Source of the DNA: JBDTVS01 sp040007095
GTDB lineage: Bacteria > Acidobacteriota > Vicinamibacteria > Vicinamibacterales > CAVVIG01
NCBI GenBank assembly: GCA_040007095.1
Contig: JBDTVS010000009.1
Span: 14,493-78,492, forward strand
DNA: 64,000 nt
Direction: 5' to 3'
Shown one piece after another: positions 35,245-43,706 of the stretch (position 1 is the stretch's first letter; each line of letters opens with the position of its first letter). Below the pieces are notes generated by a model. That model was not told the DNA's origin. It ran no database searches and worked only from the letters and a program-made list of their open reading frames with translations. The position numbers and the translations under genes were made by a program.

Positions 35245-35915
35245 AGCCGGTGGTAGCCGAGGCGGGTCCGCGCCTCCGCCAGGGAGAGTCCCTCGTTCAC
35301 GGCCGCGCGAATCTGCTGCTCGACCGCATCGATCTCTTCGGCGGCCGCGAGCACCGCGTCTTCATGGGCGCGCGGAATCACGAGCACGCCGTCGGCGTCG
35401 CCGCGCAGCAGATCGCCGGGATGGACCCGCGCGTCGCCAACGTTGACCGGGCCGTTCACCGCTTCCACCTGGACGCGATCCTTTCCGGTCCGCATCGAAT
35501 AGCTCCGGCTGAAGATCGGATAACCCAGCTCACGCGATAAGTGCGTATCGCGGCACGCGCCGTCGATCACCGTGCCGGCGATGCCACGCTGGTACGCGAC
35601 CCAGGTCAGAATGTCTCCCCAGACGGTGGCATTCTCGCGTCCGCCGTTGTCGAGCACGACGACGGATCCCGCGGGTACGTCGTCGATATAGTCACCGACG
35701 GTTCCCGGCGGAGTGCCGGCCGGCCCGTACAGGATGGTGAAGGCGCGTCCGGTCAGGCGGAACCGGTGATCGAGCGGTTTGATGTTCAGGCATTGGCCGG
35801 CGATGCCCAGGCGGTCGAGCGCGTCGCTGATGGAGGTCGTATCCAGCTTCGCTGCCCGCTGCAGGTTGGCCACGGCGTCGGTGGCGACGCTGCCGGGGAA
35901 GATCGGATCGGGCAT
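35226..35915 (-). CDS. RraA-like aldolase-family protein (4-hydroxy-4-methyl-2-oxoglutarate/CHA aldolase type), copy 1
   Basis: 229 aa. RraA/DlpA fold, with the dimetal-site pattern GACRDTHLS (Arg and Asp of the family RxxxD motif) and VGDARVHPGDLLRGDADGVLVIP. This family includes LigK/ProA-type aldolases that split 4-carboxy-4-hydroxy-2-oxoadipate into pyruvate and oxaloacetate. It is the last gene of the ring-cleavage operon, 5 bp after a second RraA-like gene. The pair may form a mixed enzyme, or one may act on another oxo acid. Confidence 0.85.
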   Translation of the reverse strand: MPDPIFPGSVATDAVANLQRAAKLDTTSISDALDRLGIAGQCLNIKPLDHRFRLTGRAFTILYGPAGTPPGTVGDYIDDVPAGSVVVLDNGGRENATVWGDILTWVAYQRGIAGTVIDGACRDTHLSRELGYPIFSRSYSMRTGKDRVQVEAVNGPVNVGDARVHPGDLLRGDADGVLVIPRAHEDAVLAAAEEIDAVEQQIRAAVNEGLSLAEARTRLGYHRLQTRSK

Positions 35916-35920
35916 GCGCG

Positions 35921-36574
35921 TTACCTCTTGAGCATCGTTTCGTAGCTCTTGCCCATCACGTCCTTGATCGGCGTTCCTCGAACCAGCGAATCGGCCATGG
36001 CCCGTTCGAGCGACATGATGTCTTCGGCGGCCGCCAGCACTCGCTCCAGGTCGTCGCGGGCGACAAAGACCACGGCGCTGCCGTCGGCGACGACGTAGTC
36101 ACCCGGCGACACCGGGATATCGCCGACCGTGATCGGCACGTTGGTGCCGGTTTCAACGATGCGGCCCCGTGCGGTGCGTGCCGTGTGCGACCGGGCGAAG
36201 ACCGCGAAGTCGTGCATGCGGCATTCATCCACGTCGCGGGCCGGGCCCTCCACGATCACTCCCGCCACGCCGCGCAGCTTGGCGCCAAGCGCGAGGTTGC
36301 CGCCCCAACTCGCCGCGTCGATTCCCGTACGCTGTTCGACGACGATCACGTCGCCCGGTTGCGCCTGGTCGATGGCGGCGGTGCCCAGGTGCCGTGACGC
36401 CGCGGGACGGCCGTCGTGCTGCTCCAGTTTGACCGTGATCACACGTCCCGCAATCCGCCGGTCCGTCGATACGCGGTGCAGGCCGGTGACGGCACCGCTG
36501 AGGCCAAGCTTGTCGAGCGCGTCGGACACCGCGCATGAATCGGCGCGATTGAGGCGAACCATCAGGTCGTCCAT
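35921..36574 (-). CDS. RraA-like aldolase-family protein, copy 2
   Basis: 217 aa. Same fold as the adjacent gene, with GPARDVDECRM at the active-site loop and VGDIPVSPGDYVVADGSAVVFV. The closing CHA-aldolase step of gallate or protocatechuate 4,5-cleavage is the most likely role, given the LigB- and LigJ-like genes in the same operon. Its sequence is only moderately like copy 1. The gap upstream (36575-36699) contains an R3 repeat. Confidence 0.85.
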   Translation of the reverse strand: MDDLMVRLNRADSCAVSDALDKLGLSGAVTGLHRVSTDRRIAGRVITVKLEQHDGRPAASRHLGTAAIDQAQPGDVIVVEQRTGIDAASWGGNLALGAKLRGVAGVIVEGPARDVDECRMHDFAVFARSHTARTARGRIVETGTNVPITVGDIPVSPGDYVVADGSAVVFVARDDLERVLAAAEDIMSLERAMADSLVRGTPIKDVMGKSYETMLKR

Positions 36575-36606
36575 GTCGAATCACCAACCTTTTGCCGTGA
36601 GTGTTT

Positions 36607-36636
36607 GAACCACCAAGAACACAAAGCACACGAAGG
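36607..36636 (+). repeat. Repeat family R3, copy 2
   Basis: gaaccaccaagaacacaaagcacacgaagg, in the gap between the dioxygenase and RraA-like genes of the same operon; 27 or more of 30 bases match the copy at 43085. Confidence 0.75.
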
Positions 36637-36699
36637 TCGGTACAGAAGCGTGGTCGGAACAGCCTGCAGCGCTGAAAGCGCTCTCGCCGCGCGTTGTGG

Positions 36700-37692
36700 T
36701 CATTGCCAGTACGCGAAACACATCCCGTTGCCGGTACCCGCTTCCGATCGATAGCACGGCACGTAATCGACCTCGTGGTAGCGGAGGCCGGCGGCGTTCA
36801 TGGCGGCGATGACCGGATACCAGTTCTTGATTTCGGCCGTGCCGACCTTGAAGACGTTCTCCGGCAGCTTGGCCAGCGTGTCTTCGTCGCCCGCTTTCAT
36901 CGCCGCGATGACGGTGCGATCGAATTCCTCGTCCAGCACGAAATGGGTCAGTCCTCCGGACGCCATCAGCGCGACGCGGCCGAAGCCGTCGAAGCTCTTG
37001 ATCGCACGCGCGAGCGCCCGTCCGAGCTCGAGGCAACGAAGGAGCTTCGGGGTGTTGTGCGGGAAGTGCACGTTCAGGATGATCGGGACGCTGGGCGGCA
37101 CCTTGTCCTGCAGGATGGAGTGATACAGGAAGCCGTAGGCATGCGGAATGCCGCCGCGGGGCGCGCCGCTCGGCGTCTGGTCCGACTGCGCAAGGTCGAA
37201 ATTCTCGTCCGCCAGTGAATCGAGAATGTGATCGGCGAGCGCCGTGGCGCCCGGATAGCTCGCGCCCTCAGTGGGAGAGTTTCCCGGCTCCGCGATATTG
37301 AGGCCGGGCGCGTCCTCGTGCAAATGCTGGACGTTCGAGATCCGGGCGCCGCGATACACCGTAATCGCCGGGGTCAGGCCCGGATTGAAGAATTCGCGTT
37401 GATCGTTGCCGACGATGACGACGGCGTCGGGGGAGACCTCGTTGAACCTGTTGCCAAGCGCCTCAATCGCGCGGCGGCACTGCGCGAAGCGATCCCGTCT
37501 GGTCTCGACGGTGATTTCATTCGCAAAGCCTGGAGCGCGCTCCTTCAGCAGCGACTCGTAATCGTAGGTCCGGCCGCGGTACCAATGGCTCTTGTTCTCT
37601 TTGTCGGCTTTCGCGCGCAGATCCCACTGCTCGGGAGGCGTCGAGAGCAGCGGCCCGTGCGACGATCCGATCCCCAATACGATTTCAGCCAT
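36700..37692 (-). CDS. Class III extradiol ring-cleavage dioxygenase, LigB-like catalytic subunit
   Basis: 330 aa from ATG 37692, with aggagag 5-10 nt before. The start MAEIVLGIGSSHGPLL provides the His of the Fe(II) site; VVIVGNDQREFF, NVHFPHN and MASGGLTHFVLDEEFD are the other conserved blocks of protocatechuate 4,5- and gallate-type dioxygenases. It is longer than LigB (about 280-300 aa) and has no separate LigA gene nearby, as in single-gene gallate or 2,3-dihydroxy-aromatic enzymes. With the LigJ-like and RraA-like genes it would feed an oxalomesaconate route. Confidence 0.85.
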   Translation of the reverse strand: MAEIVLGIGSSHGPLLSTPPEQWDLRAKADKENKSHWYRGRTYDYESLLKERAPGFANEITVETRRDRFAQCRRAIEALGNRFNEVSPDAVVIVGNDQREFFNPGLTPAITVYRGARISNVQHLHEDAPGLNIAEPGNSPTEGASYPGATALADHILDSLADENFDLAQSDQTPSGAPRGGIPHAYGFLYHSILQDKVPPSVPIILNVHFPHNTPKLLRCLELGRALARAIKSFDGFGRVALMASGGLTHFVLDEEFDRTVIAAMKAGDEDTLAKLPENVFKVGTAEIKNWYPVIAAMNAAGLRYHEVDYVPCYRSEAGTGNGMCFAYWQ

Positions 37693-37739
37693 TTTTCTCT
37701 CCTGGAGCAGTTTCGACTTGTACGGCTCTAGCCGGACCA

Positions 37740-37767
37740 CGACGGTCCGCCTGAAGGCGGACACTAC
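37740..37767 (+). repeat. Repeat family R2, copy 2 (hairpin)
   Basis: cgacggtccgcctgaaggcggacactac: gtccgcc/ggcggac stem of 7 bp with a tgaa loop. Identical to the ends of the copy at 6492-6530. It lies between the ABC permease gene and the dioxygenase gene. Confidence 0.7.
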
Positions 37768-37853
37768 GGACAAGCGAAACATGCACTAAAGTCCCTGACC
37801 GCCCAACCTGGCCAATGAGTCCGACCCGCCCAACCTGCCGACCCGCCCCGTTG

Positions 37854-38660
37854 TCAGCGCTGCGGACGCCAGCGTGAAAAGCGCTTCTCCAGCTGTTCGG
37901 CGATCGAGGTCAGCGTGATGCCCGCCAGCGCGATGATGATCACGCCGAGGAACACCGCGTCGGTCTGAAACGTCTGGCCGCCATAGTTGACCATGTAGCC
38001 GATGCCTTCGCTGCCGCCGAACATCTCGCCGACCACCACGCCGATCAGTCCGAGCGCCACGGCCTGCCGCACGCCGGTCAGGATGAACGGCACGGCTCCC
38101 GGAATCGCCACGGTCTTGAAGATTTGCCAGTCCGACGCACAGTACGCCCGCGCCGCCCTCAGCAGATCGGCGTCGGTCGCTCTGATGCCGCCGATGGTGT
38201 TGATCAGGACGGGAAAGAAGGCGTTGATGAAGACGATGAACACCTTGGACCACATCCCGATCCCGAACCAGATGAGAATCAAGGGGACCAGTGCCACGCG
38301 AGGGGTGGCGTACAGGGCGCTCAAAAACGGCTCGCACACCATCGCGAGTCGCCGGTACCATCCGATGACGACTCCAAGAACCACGCCCGCCGCAATGGCC
38401 GCGCCGACGCCGACGATGAAATTGGTGCCGCTGTACACCAGGTCGGCCTTGAGCCGCCCCTCGGTCCACTCTTCGCCGAAGCGCTTGAGCACCGCGGACG
38501 GACCGGTGAAAAACAGCGGTGAGATCTTCCCCGCCGACCAGCTCGCCTGCCAGAGGCCGAGGGCGATCAACGCCGTCGTCCCGCCAAGGATCACGCCCTC
38601 GTGGCGGTGGTAGAAGGTCTGCCGGGGCCGATCCAGCGGCTCGGGTTCGTGTGTGCTCAC
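37854..38660 (-). CDS. ABC transporter permease (SsuC/TauC type)
   Basis: 268 aa. Six helices with the binding-protein-dependent permease loop EMFGGSEGIGYMVNYGG at about residues 205-225 and ATPRVALVPLILIWFGIG, the typical coupling-helix region of taurine/nitrate/aromatic-acid importers. Its start overlaps the ATPase stop (ATGA). With the ATPase and the NMT1-type binding protein upstream it forms a complete importer, expected to take up the aromatic acid handled by this operon. Confidence 0.93.
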   Translation of the reverse strand: MSTHEPEPLDRPRQTFYHRHEGVILGGTTALIALGLWQASWSAGKISPLFFTGPSAVLKRFGEEWTEGRLKADLVYSGTNFIVGVGAAIAAGVVLGVVIGWYRRLAMVCEPFLSALYATPRVALVPLILIWFGIGMWSKVFIVFINAFFPVLINTIGGIRATDADLLRAARAYCASDWQIFKTVAIPGAVPFILTGVRQAVALGLIGVVVGEMFGGSEGIGYMVNYGGQTFQTDAVFLGVIIIALAGITLTSIAEQLEKRFSRWRPQR

Positions 38661-39454
38661 GCGCTTTGTGCCGCCATGCCGAGACGCTCCGGTGCTTCTT
38701 CCACCAGGCTCCAGATGGCGTCTTCCGTCGCGAGAAACCGGGGGTCTCGCTTGATGCTGAGCGATCGCGGACGCCCGAATGGAATGGTGAACACGTCTTT
38801 GACATGACCCGGACGGCCGCTGAGCACGGCCACCCGGTCGGCGAGAAACACCGCCTCGTTGATCTGGTGGGTGATGAACAACACGGTGGTGCGCGCCTCG
38901 GCCCAGATCTTGAGCAGTTCGGCCTGCATGTGTTCGCGCGTCTGGGCGTCGAGGGCGGCAAACGGCTCGTCCATCAGCAGCAGCAGCGGATCCGTGGCCA
39001 GCGCGCGCGCGAGATTGACGCGCTGCTGCATGCCGCCCGACAGCTCCGACGGGTAGTGCCGTTCGAAGCCGATCAGTCCGACCAGACGGATGAAGTATTC
39101 AGTGCGCTCGCGCATCGTCGCCTGATCGAAGCGCCGGTGGAGCTCCATGCCGTAGCGGACGTTGCCGCTGATGGTGCGCCAGGGGAGCAGACTTGCCTGC
39201 TGAAACACGACCGCTCGATCCACACCGGGTCCGGTGATGCGCTTGCCGTCAATCGAGACGTTGCCTCGGTCGTAGGGGAGCAGGCCGGCGACGATGTTGA
39301 GCAGCGTCGTCTTGCCGCAGCCGCTCGGTCCCACGATCGCCATGAACTCACCGTCGGCGACCGAGAGCGAGACCTCCGACAGCGCGAGATTCTGCCGCCC
39401 GTCGCGCTCGACGTAGTACTGCTTGGTGAGGCGGTCGATCTCCAGCTTCATCAT
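38657..39454 (-). CDS. ABC transporter ATPase (SsuB/TauB type)
   Basis: 265 aa. Walker A GPSGCGKTT, Q-loop QQASLLPW, signature LSGGMQQRVNLARA, Walker B LLLLMDEPFAALD and switch ITHQINEAVFLADRV are all canonical. Belongs to the nitrate/sulfonate/taurine group. The gene lies 7 bp after the binding-protein gene and overlaps the permease gene. Confidence 0.95.
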   Translation of the reverse strand: MMKLEIDRLTKQYYVERDGRQNLALSEVSLSVADGEFMAIVGPSGCGKTTLLNIVAGLLPYDRGNVSIDGKRITGPGVDRAVVFQQASLLPWRTISGNVRYGMELHRRFDQATMRERTEYFIRLVGLIGFERHYPSELSGGMQQRVNLARALATDPLLLLMDEPFAALDAQTREHMQAELLKIWAEARTTVLFITHQINEAVFLADRVAVLSGRPGHVKDVFTIPFGRPRSLSIKRDPRFLATEDAIWSLVEEAPERLGMAAQSA

Positions 39455-39461
39455 GCCGGGG

Positions 39462-40511
39462 TCAGAACGCCAGTTTCTTCCGGCGCTGTTCTTCGGCCTT
39501 GACCTCGTCGCCGAACAGCTTGGCGAAGTAGCCTTCCTTCACGAGCCGATCGATGGTGGTGTTGTCGACCACCTTGTGGAAGTCGAACGCCTTCAATTCG
39601 GCCGCGATTCTGGGATCCGCCTGCTGCGCCACGATCGACGTGATCGCGGGTGCGAGCACGTACGGCACCCGGTCGAAGATGTTGCCGTTCTTGTAGAGAT
39701 CATAGATACGCGCGACGTCGGCTTCCGGCTGCTTGTCGTAGGCGAGGTAGCTCTTGATCGCGAACGCCTTGTCGTCGTAAAAGCGCTTGATGGCTTCGGC
39801 GTGGGCCTTGATGATGAGCTCGGGCAGCTTGGGCGTGGCCGTCACCGCCTTCTTGCTGAACAGGTAGACGGTGGCGGCGTAGACGTCGCGATCGGCCAGG
39901 TTCGCCAGCGTCTTGTAGCCGGCCTCTTCGAGCCGGAAGTAGTTGGGCGCGGTCAGCAGCGTGGCGTCGGCGCGGCCGGTCTGGAGGGCGGCGGCGCGGC
40001 CGCTCACATCGGTGCCGACCGGGATCCACTGGACGTCGCGTGAGCCCAGTCCGTAGGTGCCGAGGAGCGCGACGGTGTAGTTGTAGGGCGCGTCGCCGAT
40101 TTGTCCCACTGCGATCCGCTTGCCTTTGAGCTGCTTGGGATCGCTGAACTCCTTTTGTCCCATGAGCGCGAACAGGCCTTTGTTGGACGAGCTGCCCATC
40201 AGCGCGAAGGCCGACCCGTCCTTCGAGCTCGCGACCATGCCCTGTTCGAGCGAGTGGTTCACCATCACCGCCTGACCGCTCGTCAGCATCGCGATACCCG
40301 CGGGATGCACGCCGAACTGCAGATCCACGTCGAGCCCGTACTTCTGGTAGAGGCCGCCCTCTTTGGCGATGTACATCGGCCAGGAGGCGCCGCTCCTGGT
40401 CGGATAGTTGATCGTGATTTTCTGGGGCTGCTGAGCCCGCGGCCAGCCGCTCAACACGGCCAGCAGCGCAGCGGTCACGAGCACGAGGCGTCTCACGTTC
40501 ACCGTGTTCAT
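39462..40511 (-). CDS. NMT1/THI5-like periplasmic substrate-binding protein
   Basis: 349 aa. A signal peptide ends near residue 26 (WPRAQQ). The NMT1/SsuA fold is seen in INYPTRSGASWPMYIAKEGGLYQKYGLDVDL, GKRIAVGQIGDAPYNY and TGRADATLLTAPNYF. It should deliver the substrate to the importer encoded directly downstream. Substrates in the family range from sulfonates to aromatic acids such as phthalate; the catabolic genes around it favour an aromatic acid. Confidence 0.9.
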   Translation of the reverse strand: MNTVNVRRLVLVTAALLAVLSGWPRAQQPQKITINYPTRSGASWPMYIAKEGGLYQKYGLDVDLQFGVHPAGIAMLTSGQAVMVNHSLEQGMVASSKDGSAFALMGSSSNKGLFALMGQKEFSDPKQLKGKRIAVGQIGDAPYNYTVALLGTYGLGSRDVQWIPVGTDVSGRAAALQTGRADATLLTAPNYFRLEEAGYKTLANLADRDVYAATVYLFSKKAVTATPKLPELIIKAHAEAIKRFYDDKAFAIKSYLAYDKQPEADVARIYDLYKNGNIFDRVPYVLAPAITSIVAQQADPRIAAELKAFDFHKVVDNTTIDRLVKEGYFAKLFGDEVKAEEQRRKKLAF

Positions 40512-40533
40512 ATCGGCTCCCTTCGAACTTCGT

Positions 40534-41553
40534 TCAGGCCGCTGCGGGCTCGGTCACCTTCAGGTTGAAGACCTTTTTCGCGTTGTCCTCGAAGATCATC
40601 TTCCTGTCGGCGGCCGTCAGCCAATCGATCGCTTCGATCGTGAAGCGCGTCTCATCCAGCCAGCGCCCGGTCTTCGGATCCTTGACCGTGCCCACGCCAG
40701 GCCGCTCGGTGCCGAACAGGCACCGGTCGACGCCGACGGTCTTGAAGAGCAGTTCCAGCGCATCCTTGGAGTACAGCACCGTGTCGTAGTAAAGCTTGCG
40801 CATCTGATCCGAGAATCGAGGGCCCTTCCCGCGCAGCGAGCTGGCTTCGAACCGGGCGTACTGATAGGGGATCGCGCCGCCGCCGTGCGACACCAGGATC
40901 TTGAGCGTCGGAAAGTCGTTGAACACGCTGGACGTCAGGAGCGACAGCACGGCGATGTTCTCTTCGTTGATGAAGTGCAGCGAATAGGGCAGGCGTTCGG
41001 AGCGGCAGCCGGTCGAGTGAATATGGCCCGGCACGTCCAGCTCCACGAGCTTTTCGTAGAGCGGATACCAGAACCGATCGCCGAGCGGCGGGGTCTCGAC
41101 GCCGCTGCACTCGCCCGGGTCGGGGTTGAGGAGACACCCGACGAATCCGAGCTCCTTGATGCACTTCTCGAGATAGGGCAGGACGGCTTTCGAGCTGACG
41201 CCCGGGGTCAGCGGCAGGCCGCACACCCCGCGAAAGGTGTCGGGGTAGAGCTGCACCTGTTTCGCGATGATGTTGTTGGTTTCCTCGACGAACCATTGCA
41301 CCAGTCTCGGGTGCTCGCTGGTCATCATCTGGTAGGGACGAGGCGAAATCAGCTGGAGATCCGTCCCGACCTCCTTGAGCTGATCCAGGTGCGAGTTGCC
41401 GCCAAAGACCGGCGCGTTGAGCGCTTTTCTGACGTCCTCCTCGTTGGCGAGGTTCCCGCCGCGCCCATGCGCGCCGCGATGGGCCAGAATCTGCGCCTTG
41501 TACACATACAAACTGTCGGGTGCCGTGACGTGCCCGTGTGAGTCGATGATCAC
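40534..41553 (-). CDS. Amidohydrolase-family protein, LigJ/ACMSD-like (probable 4-oxalomesaconate hydratase)
   Basis: 339 aa from ATG 41553. Metal-binding HxH in MIIDSHGHV at the very start, then VPGHIHSTGC, ILVSHGGGAIPYQYARF (His ligand) and FGTERPG (Asp is replaced by Glu-Arg context typical of this branch). The amidohydrolase-2 group contains LigJ, which hydrates oxalomesaconate to CHA. First gene of the operon; followed by the importer, a LigB-like dioxygenase and RraA-like aldolases. ACMSD or a related decarboxylase is the alternative. Confidence 0.82.
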   Translation of the reverse strand: MIIDSHGHVTAPDSLYVYKAQILAHRGAHGRGGNLANEEDVRKALNAPVFGGNSHLDQLKEVGTDLQLISPRPYQMMTSEHPRLVQWFVEETNNIIAKQVQLYPDTFRGVCGLPLTPGVSSKAVLPYLEKCIKELGFVGCLLNPDPGECSGVETPPLGDRFWYPLYEKLVELDVPGHIHSTGCRSERLPYSLHFINEENIAVLSLLTSSVFNDFPTLKILVSHGGGAIPYQYARFEASSLRGKGPRFSDQMRKLYYDTVLYSKDALELLFKTVGVDRCLFGTERPGVGTVKDPKTGRWLDETRFTIEAIDWLTAADRKMIFEDNAKKVFNLKVTEPAAA

Positions 41554-41726
41554 GATGGGGATCCTCCAGCGTTTGCGTTCGCTATTCTATACGTTCGGAC
41601 CGGGGGATGAATTTCGCGGCGCTCGGAGTTCAAGCCTATACTGCGCTCTGACATGTGGCCCGTAGGTGATTCGTGGCCCCCTTCCCGGAGCCTGACGCCC
41701 GCCTGGCCGCGAGGAGGTGATCTCGC
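41554..41726. promoter_or_regulatory. Divergent promoter region of the ring-cleavage operon and the sugar dehydrogenase
   Basis: Minus-strand -10-like TAGAAT at 41589-41584 and plus-strand TATACT at 41637-41642; -35 matches are poor for both. A strong ribosome site (aggaggtg) precedes the plus-strand gene at 41711-41718. No clear regulator site is visible. Confidence 0.35.
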
Positions 41727-42953
41727 ATGACAATCCAACGTCCATCAATGCGCGCCTGGCTGAACGGTCTGGCGTCCATGGCCGTCGTACTCTTGGCCGG
41801 CGTGGTCGCCGCCCAGCAGAAAGTTCCGTTTCGGGGTACCACGCCGGTGGCGCCACAGGGCATTCCGGCTGTTCCCCTTCCCGAGAAGCCGGTCGAATTC
41901 CACACCGCCGAGGGACAGGACATCCGGGTGATCGTCGTTGCCAGGGGCTTATCCCATCCCTGGAGTCTGGCGTTTCTCCCGGACGGCAGCATGCTGGTCA
42001 CCGAGCGCCCGGGCCGGCTTCGAATCATCCGCAACGGCGTGCTCGATCCGCAGCCGGTCGCCGGCGTCCCGGCCGTGAAAGCCATGGGTCTGTCCGGCCT
42101 GATGGACGTCGTGCTTCATCCAAAATTCGCGGAAAACCGTTTCGTGTACCTCAGCTATACCAAGCCCCTTGCCGACGACAAGACGACGTTGGCGGTGGCG
42201 CGAGGGACCTGGAACGGGAGCGCCCTGACCGACGTGCGCGATGTCTTCGTTGCGGCGGCGGCCGGCGGCGCGTCGCGGCTCGCGTTCGGAAAAGACGGCA
42301 CGATCTTCATGACGACCGGTGGCGGCGGGGGGGAGGGGGCGCAGGACCCCAACAGCCACGCCGGCAAAGTGCTGCGCCTGCGCGACGATGGCGGGGTGCC
42401 GGCCGACAATCCGTTTGTCGGGCGCCCCGGCTACAAGCCCGAGGTCTATTCGATGGGCCACCGCAACTCGATCGGCCTGGCCATCCACCCTGCGTCCGGC
42501 GATGTGTGGCAGAACGAGAATGGACCCAACGGCGGCGACGAAATCAACATCGTCCGGCCGGGGCGCAACTATGGCTGGCCCCTCGTGAGCTACGGACGCA
42601 CCTACCCCGGCCCCTGGCAGTCGGAACAGCCGTGGCAAAGAGGGTTCGAAAAGCCGGTCGTGTTCTGGGTGCCCTCGATTGCCATATCGGGCATGGCGTT
42701 CTACACCGGGAACCAGTTGCCGAAATGGAAGGGCGATGTCTTTGTCGGCGGCATGCGCACGGGCGAGATTCCCGGCACCGGACATCTCGAACGGATCCTG
42801 TTCAACGAGAACATGGAAGAACTGCGCCGCGAGTCGCTGCTGAACGACTTGCACCAGCGAATTCGCGACGTCCGTCAAGGGCCCGACGAACTGCTGTATC
42901 TGCTGACCGACGAGAACAACGGCGCCGTACTGCGGATCGAGCCCGCGCACTAG
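41727..42953 (+). CDS. PQQ-dependent aldose/sorbosone dehydrogenase-family protein
   Basis: 408 aa, ribosome site aggaggtg 8 nt upstream. A signal peptide ends near residue 29 (GVVAAQ). Six-bladed GSDH propeller: LSHPWSLAFLPDGSMLVTERPGRL, GLMDVVLHPKFAENRFVYLSYT, MGHRNSIGLAIHP and NGGDEINIVRPGRNYGWP. This is the soluble glucose dehydrogenase/Hhip-like family, oxidising sugars in the periplasm with PQQ and calcium. The catalytic His of s-GDH is expected in the RLAFG to MGHRN region; I cannot assign it with confidence. Monocistronic as far as seen. Confidence 0.92.
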   Translation: MTIQRPSMRAWLNGLASMAVVLLAGVVAAQQKVPFRGTTPVAPQGIPAVPLPEKPVEFHTAEGQDIRVIVVARGLSHPWSLAFLPDGSMLVTERPGRLRIIRNGVLDPQPVAGVPAVKAMGLSGLMDVVLHPKFAENRFVYLSYTKPLADDKTTLAVARGTWNGSALTDVRDVFVAAAAGGASRLAFGKDGTIFMTTGGGGGEGAQDPNSHAGKVLRLRDDGGVPADNPFVGRPGYKPEVYSMGHRNSIGLAIHPASGDVWQNENGPNGGDEINIVRPGRNYGWPLVSYGRTYPGPWQSEQPWQRGFEKPVVFWVPSIAISGMAFYTGNQLPKWKGDVFVGGMRTGEIPGTGHLERILFNENMEELRRESLLNDLHQRIRDVRQGPDELLYLLTDENNGAVLRIEPAH

Positions 42954-42999
42954 CTACTAGCGGCCTGTCCTCGTCATGTCTAGAGGCAAAGCCAACCAC

Positions 43000-43170
43000 G
43001 AAACCGCGAAGAAACGAAGAGTATCGCCTGGGCGTTCTTGACCAGCGTGTAGTCTGGCTCGATCGGAGTTCCCGGCGAGTTGCTGGAACCACAAAGAACA
43101 CAAAGCGCACGAAGGCTGTTGTTCACCATCGGAAAACCGCTTTGTGGCCGTGGTGCTCTTTGTGGTTGAG
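43000..43170. repeat. Cluster of R3-type repeats
   Basis: ccacgaaaccgcgaagaaacgaagag (about 42999-43022), ggaaccacaaagaacacaaagcgcacgaagg (43085-43115) and the reverse-type ctttgtggccgtggtgctctttgtggtt (43140-43167). They fill the 250-bp gap between the dehydrogenase and the convergent VanZ-like gene. Confidence 0.7.
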
Positions 43171-43203
43171 ATCCGATCCGCTTACAGCGTTTCCGAAATT
43201 GCT

Positions 43204-43650
43204 CTAACTTATCGACGTCGTGTCTTCGTGCTTTCGTGGTGGCATTTTCCGGCTCAACGGCCTCGCGACGAGGGCGGTCGCCGCCAGGCCAATCGCGGCT
43301 CCGAGGCTATCGGCCATCCAGTCACGAACGTCCGAGCTGCGTCCGGGCGTGAAACTCTGATGCCACTCGTCGCTCGCGCCATACGCGCTCGTGGCGACAA
43401 GCGCCATCACGAGGGCCGCTGTCCATCCGATGCCTTCGCCGCGGAGCCCGCGGCACAACAGGAGCGCGAGGCCGCCATATTCGACGAAGTGCAGCGCCTT
43501 ATCCCACACGTGCGTCGTGACCTGTGGGACCGGATCGCTTTCCGACGATAGAAAGAAGATCGCGGCCATGTACAGGAGGGGCGGGAGCCACAGACCCAGG
43601 TGTCGCAGCCATCCGTCCCGCTTCAGGGACGGATCGGCTACTGATGCCAT
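43204..43650 (-). CDS. VanZ-like small membrane protein
   Basis: 148 aa from ATG 43650. VanZ-family pattern: four helices, WDKALHFVEYGGLALLL, and ASDEWHQSFTPGRSSDVRDWMADSLGAAIG, where the conserved E-HQ-F-PGR-x-D-D-x-N/A-G core is complete. The domain is found in glycopeptide-resistance VanZ but also in many envelope proteins of unknown role. The last residues (RKHEDTTSIS) are encoded by an R3-like repeat, so the native C-terminus was probably different. Confidence 0.9.
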   Translation of the reverse strand: MASVADPSLKRDGWLRHLGLWLPPLLYMAAIFFLSSESDPVPQVTTHVWDKALHFVEYGGLALLLCRGLRGEGIGWTAALVMALVATSAYGASDEWHQSFTPGRSSDVRDWMADSLGAAIGLAATALVARPLSRKMPPRKHEDTTSIS

Positions 43651-43706
43651 GGTTCGCGCTGGTGGTGTGCGGTGGGCGATTCCACGTGAGCTGCGGTCAG
43701 CGAATG

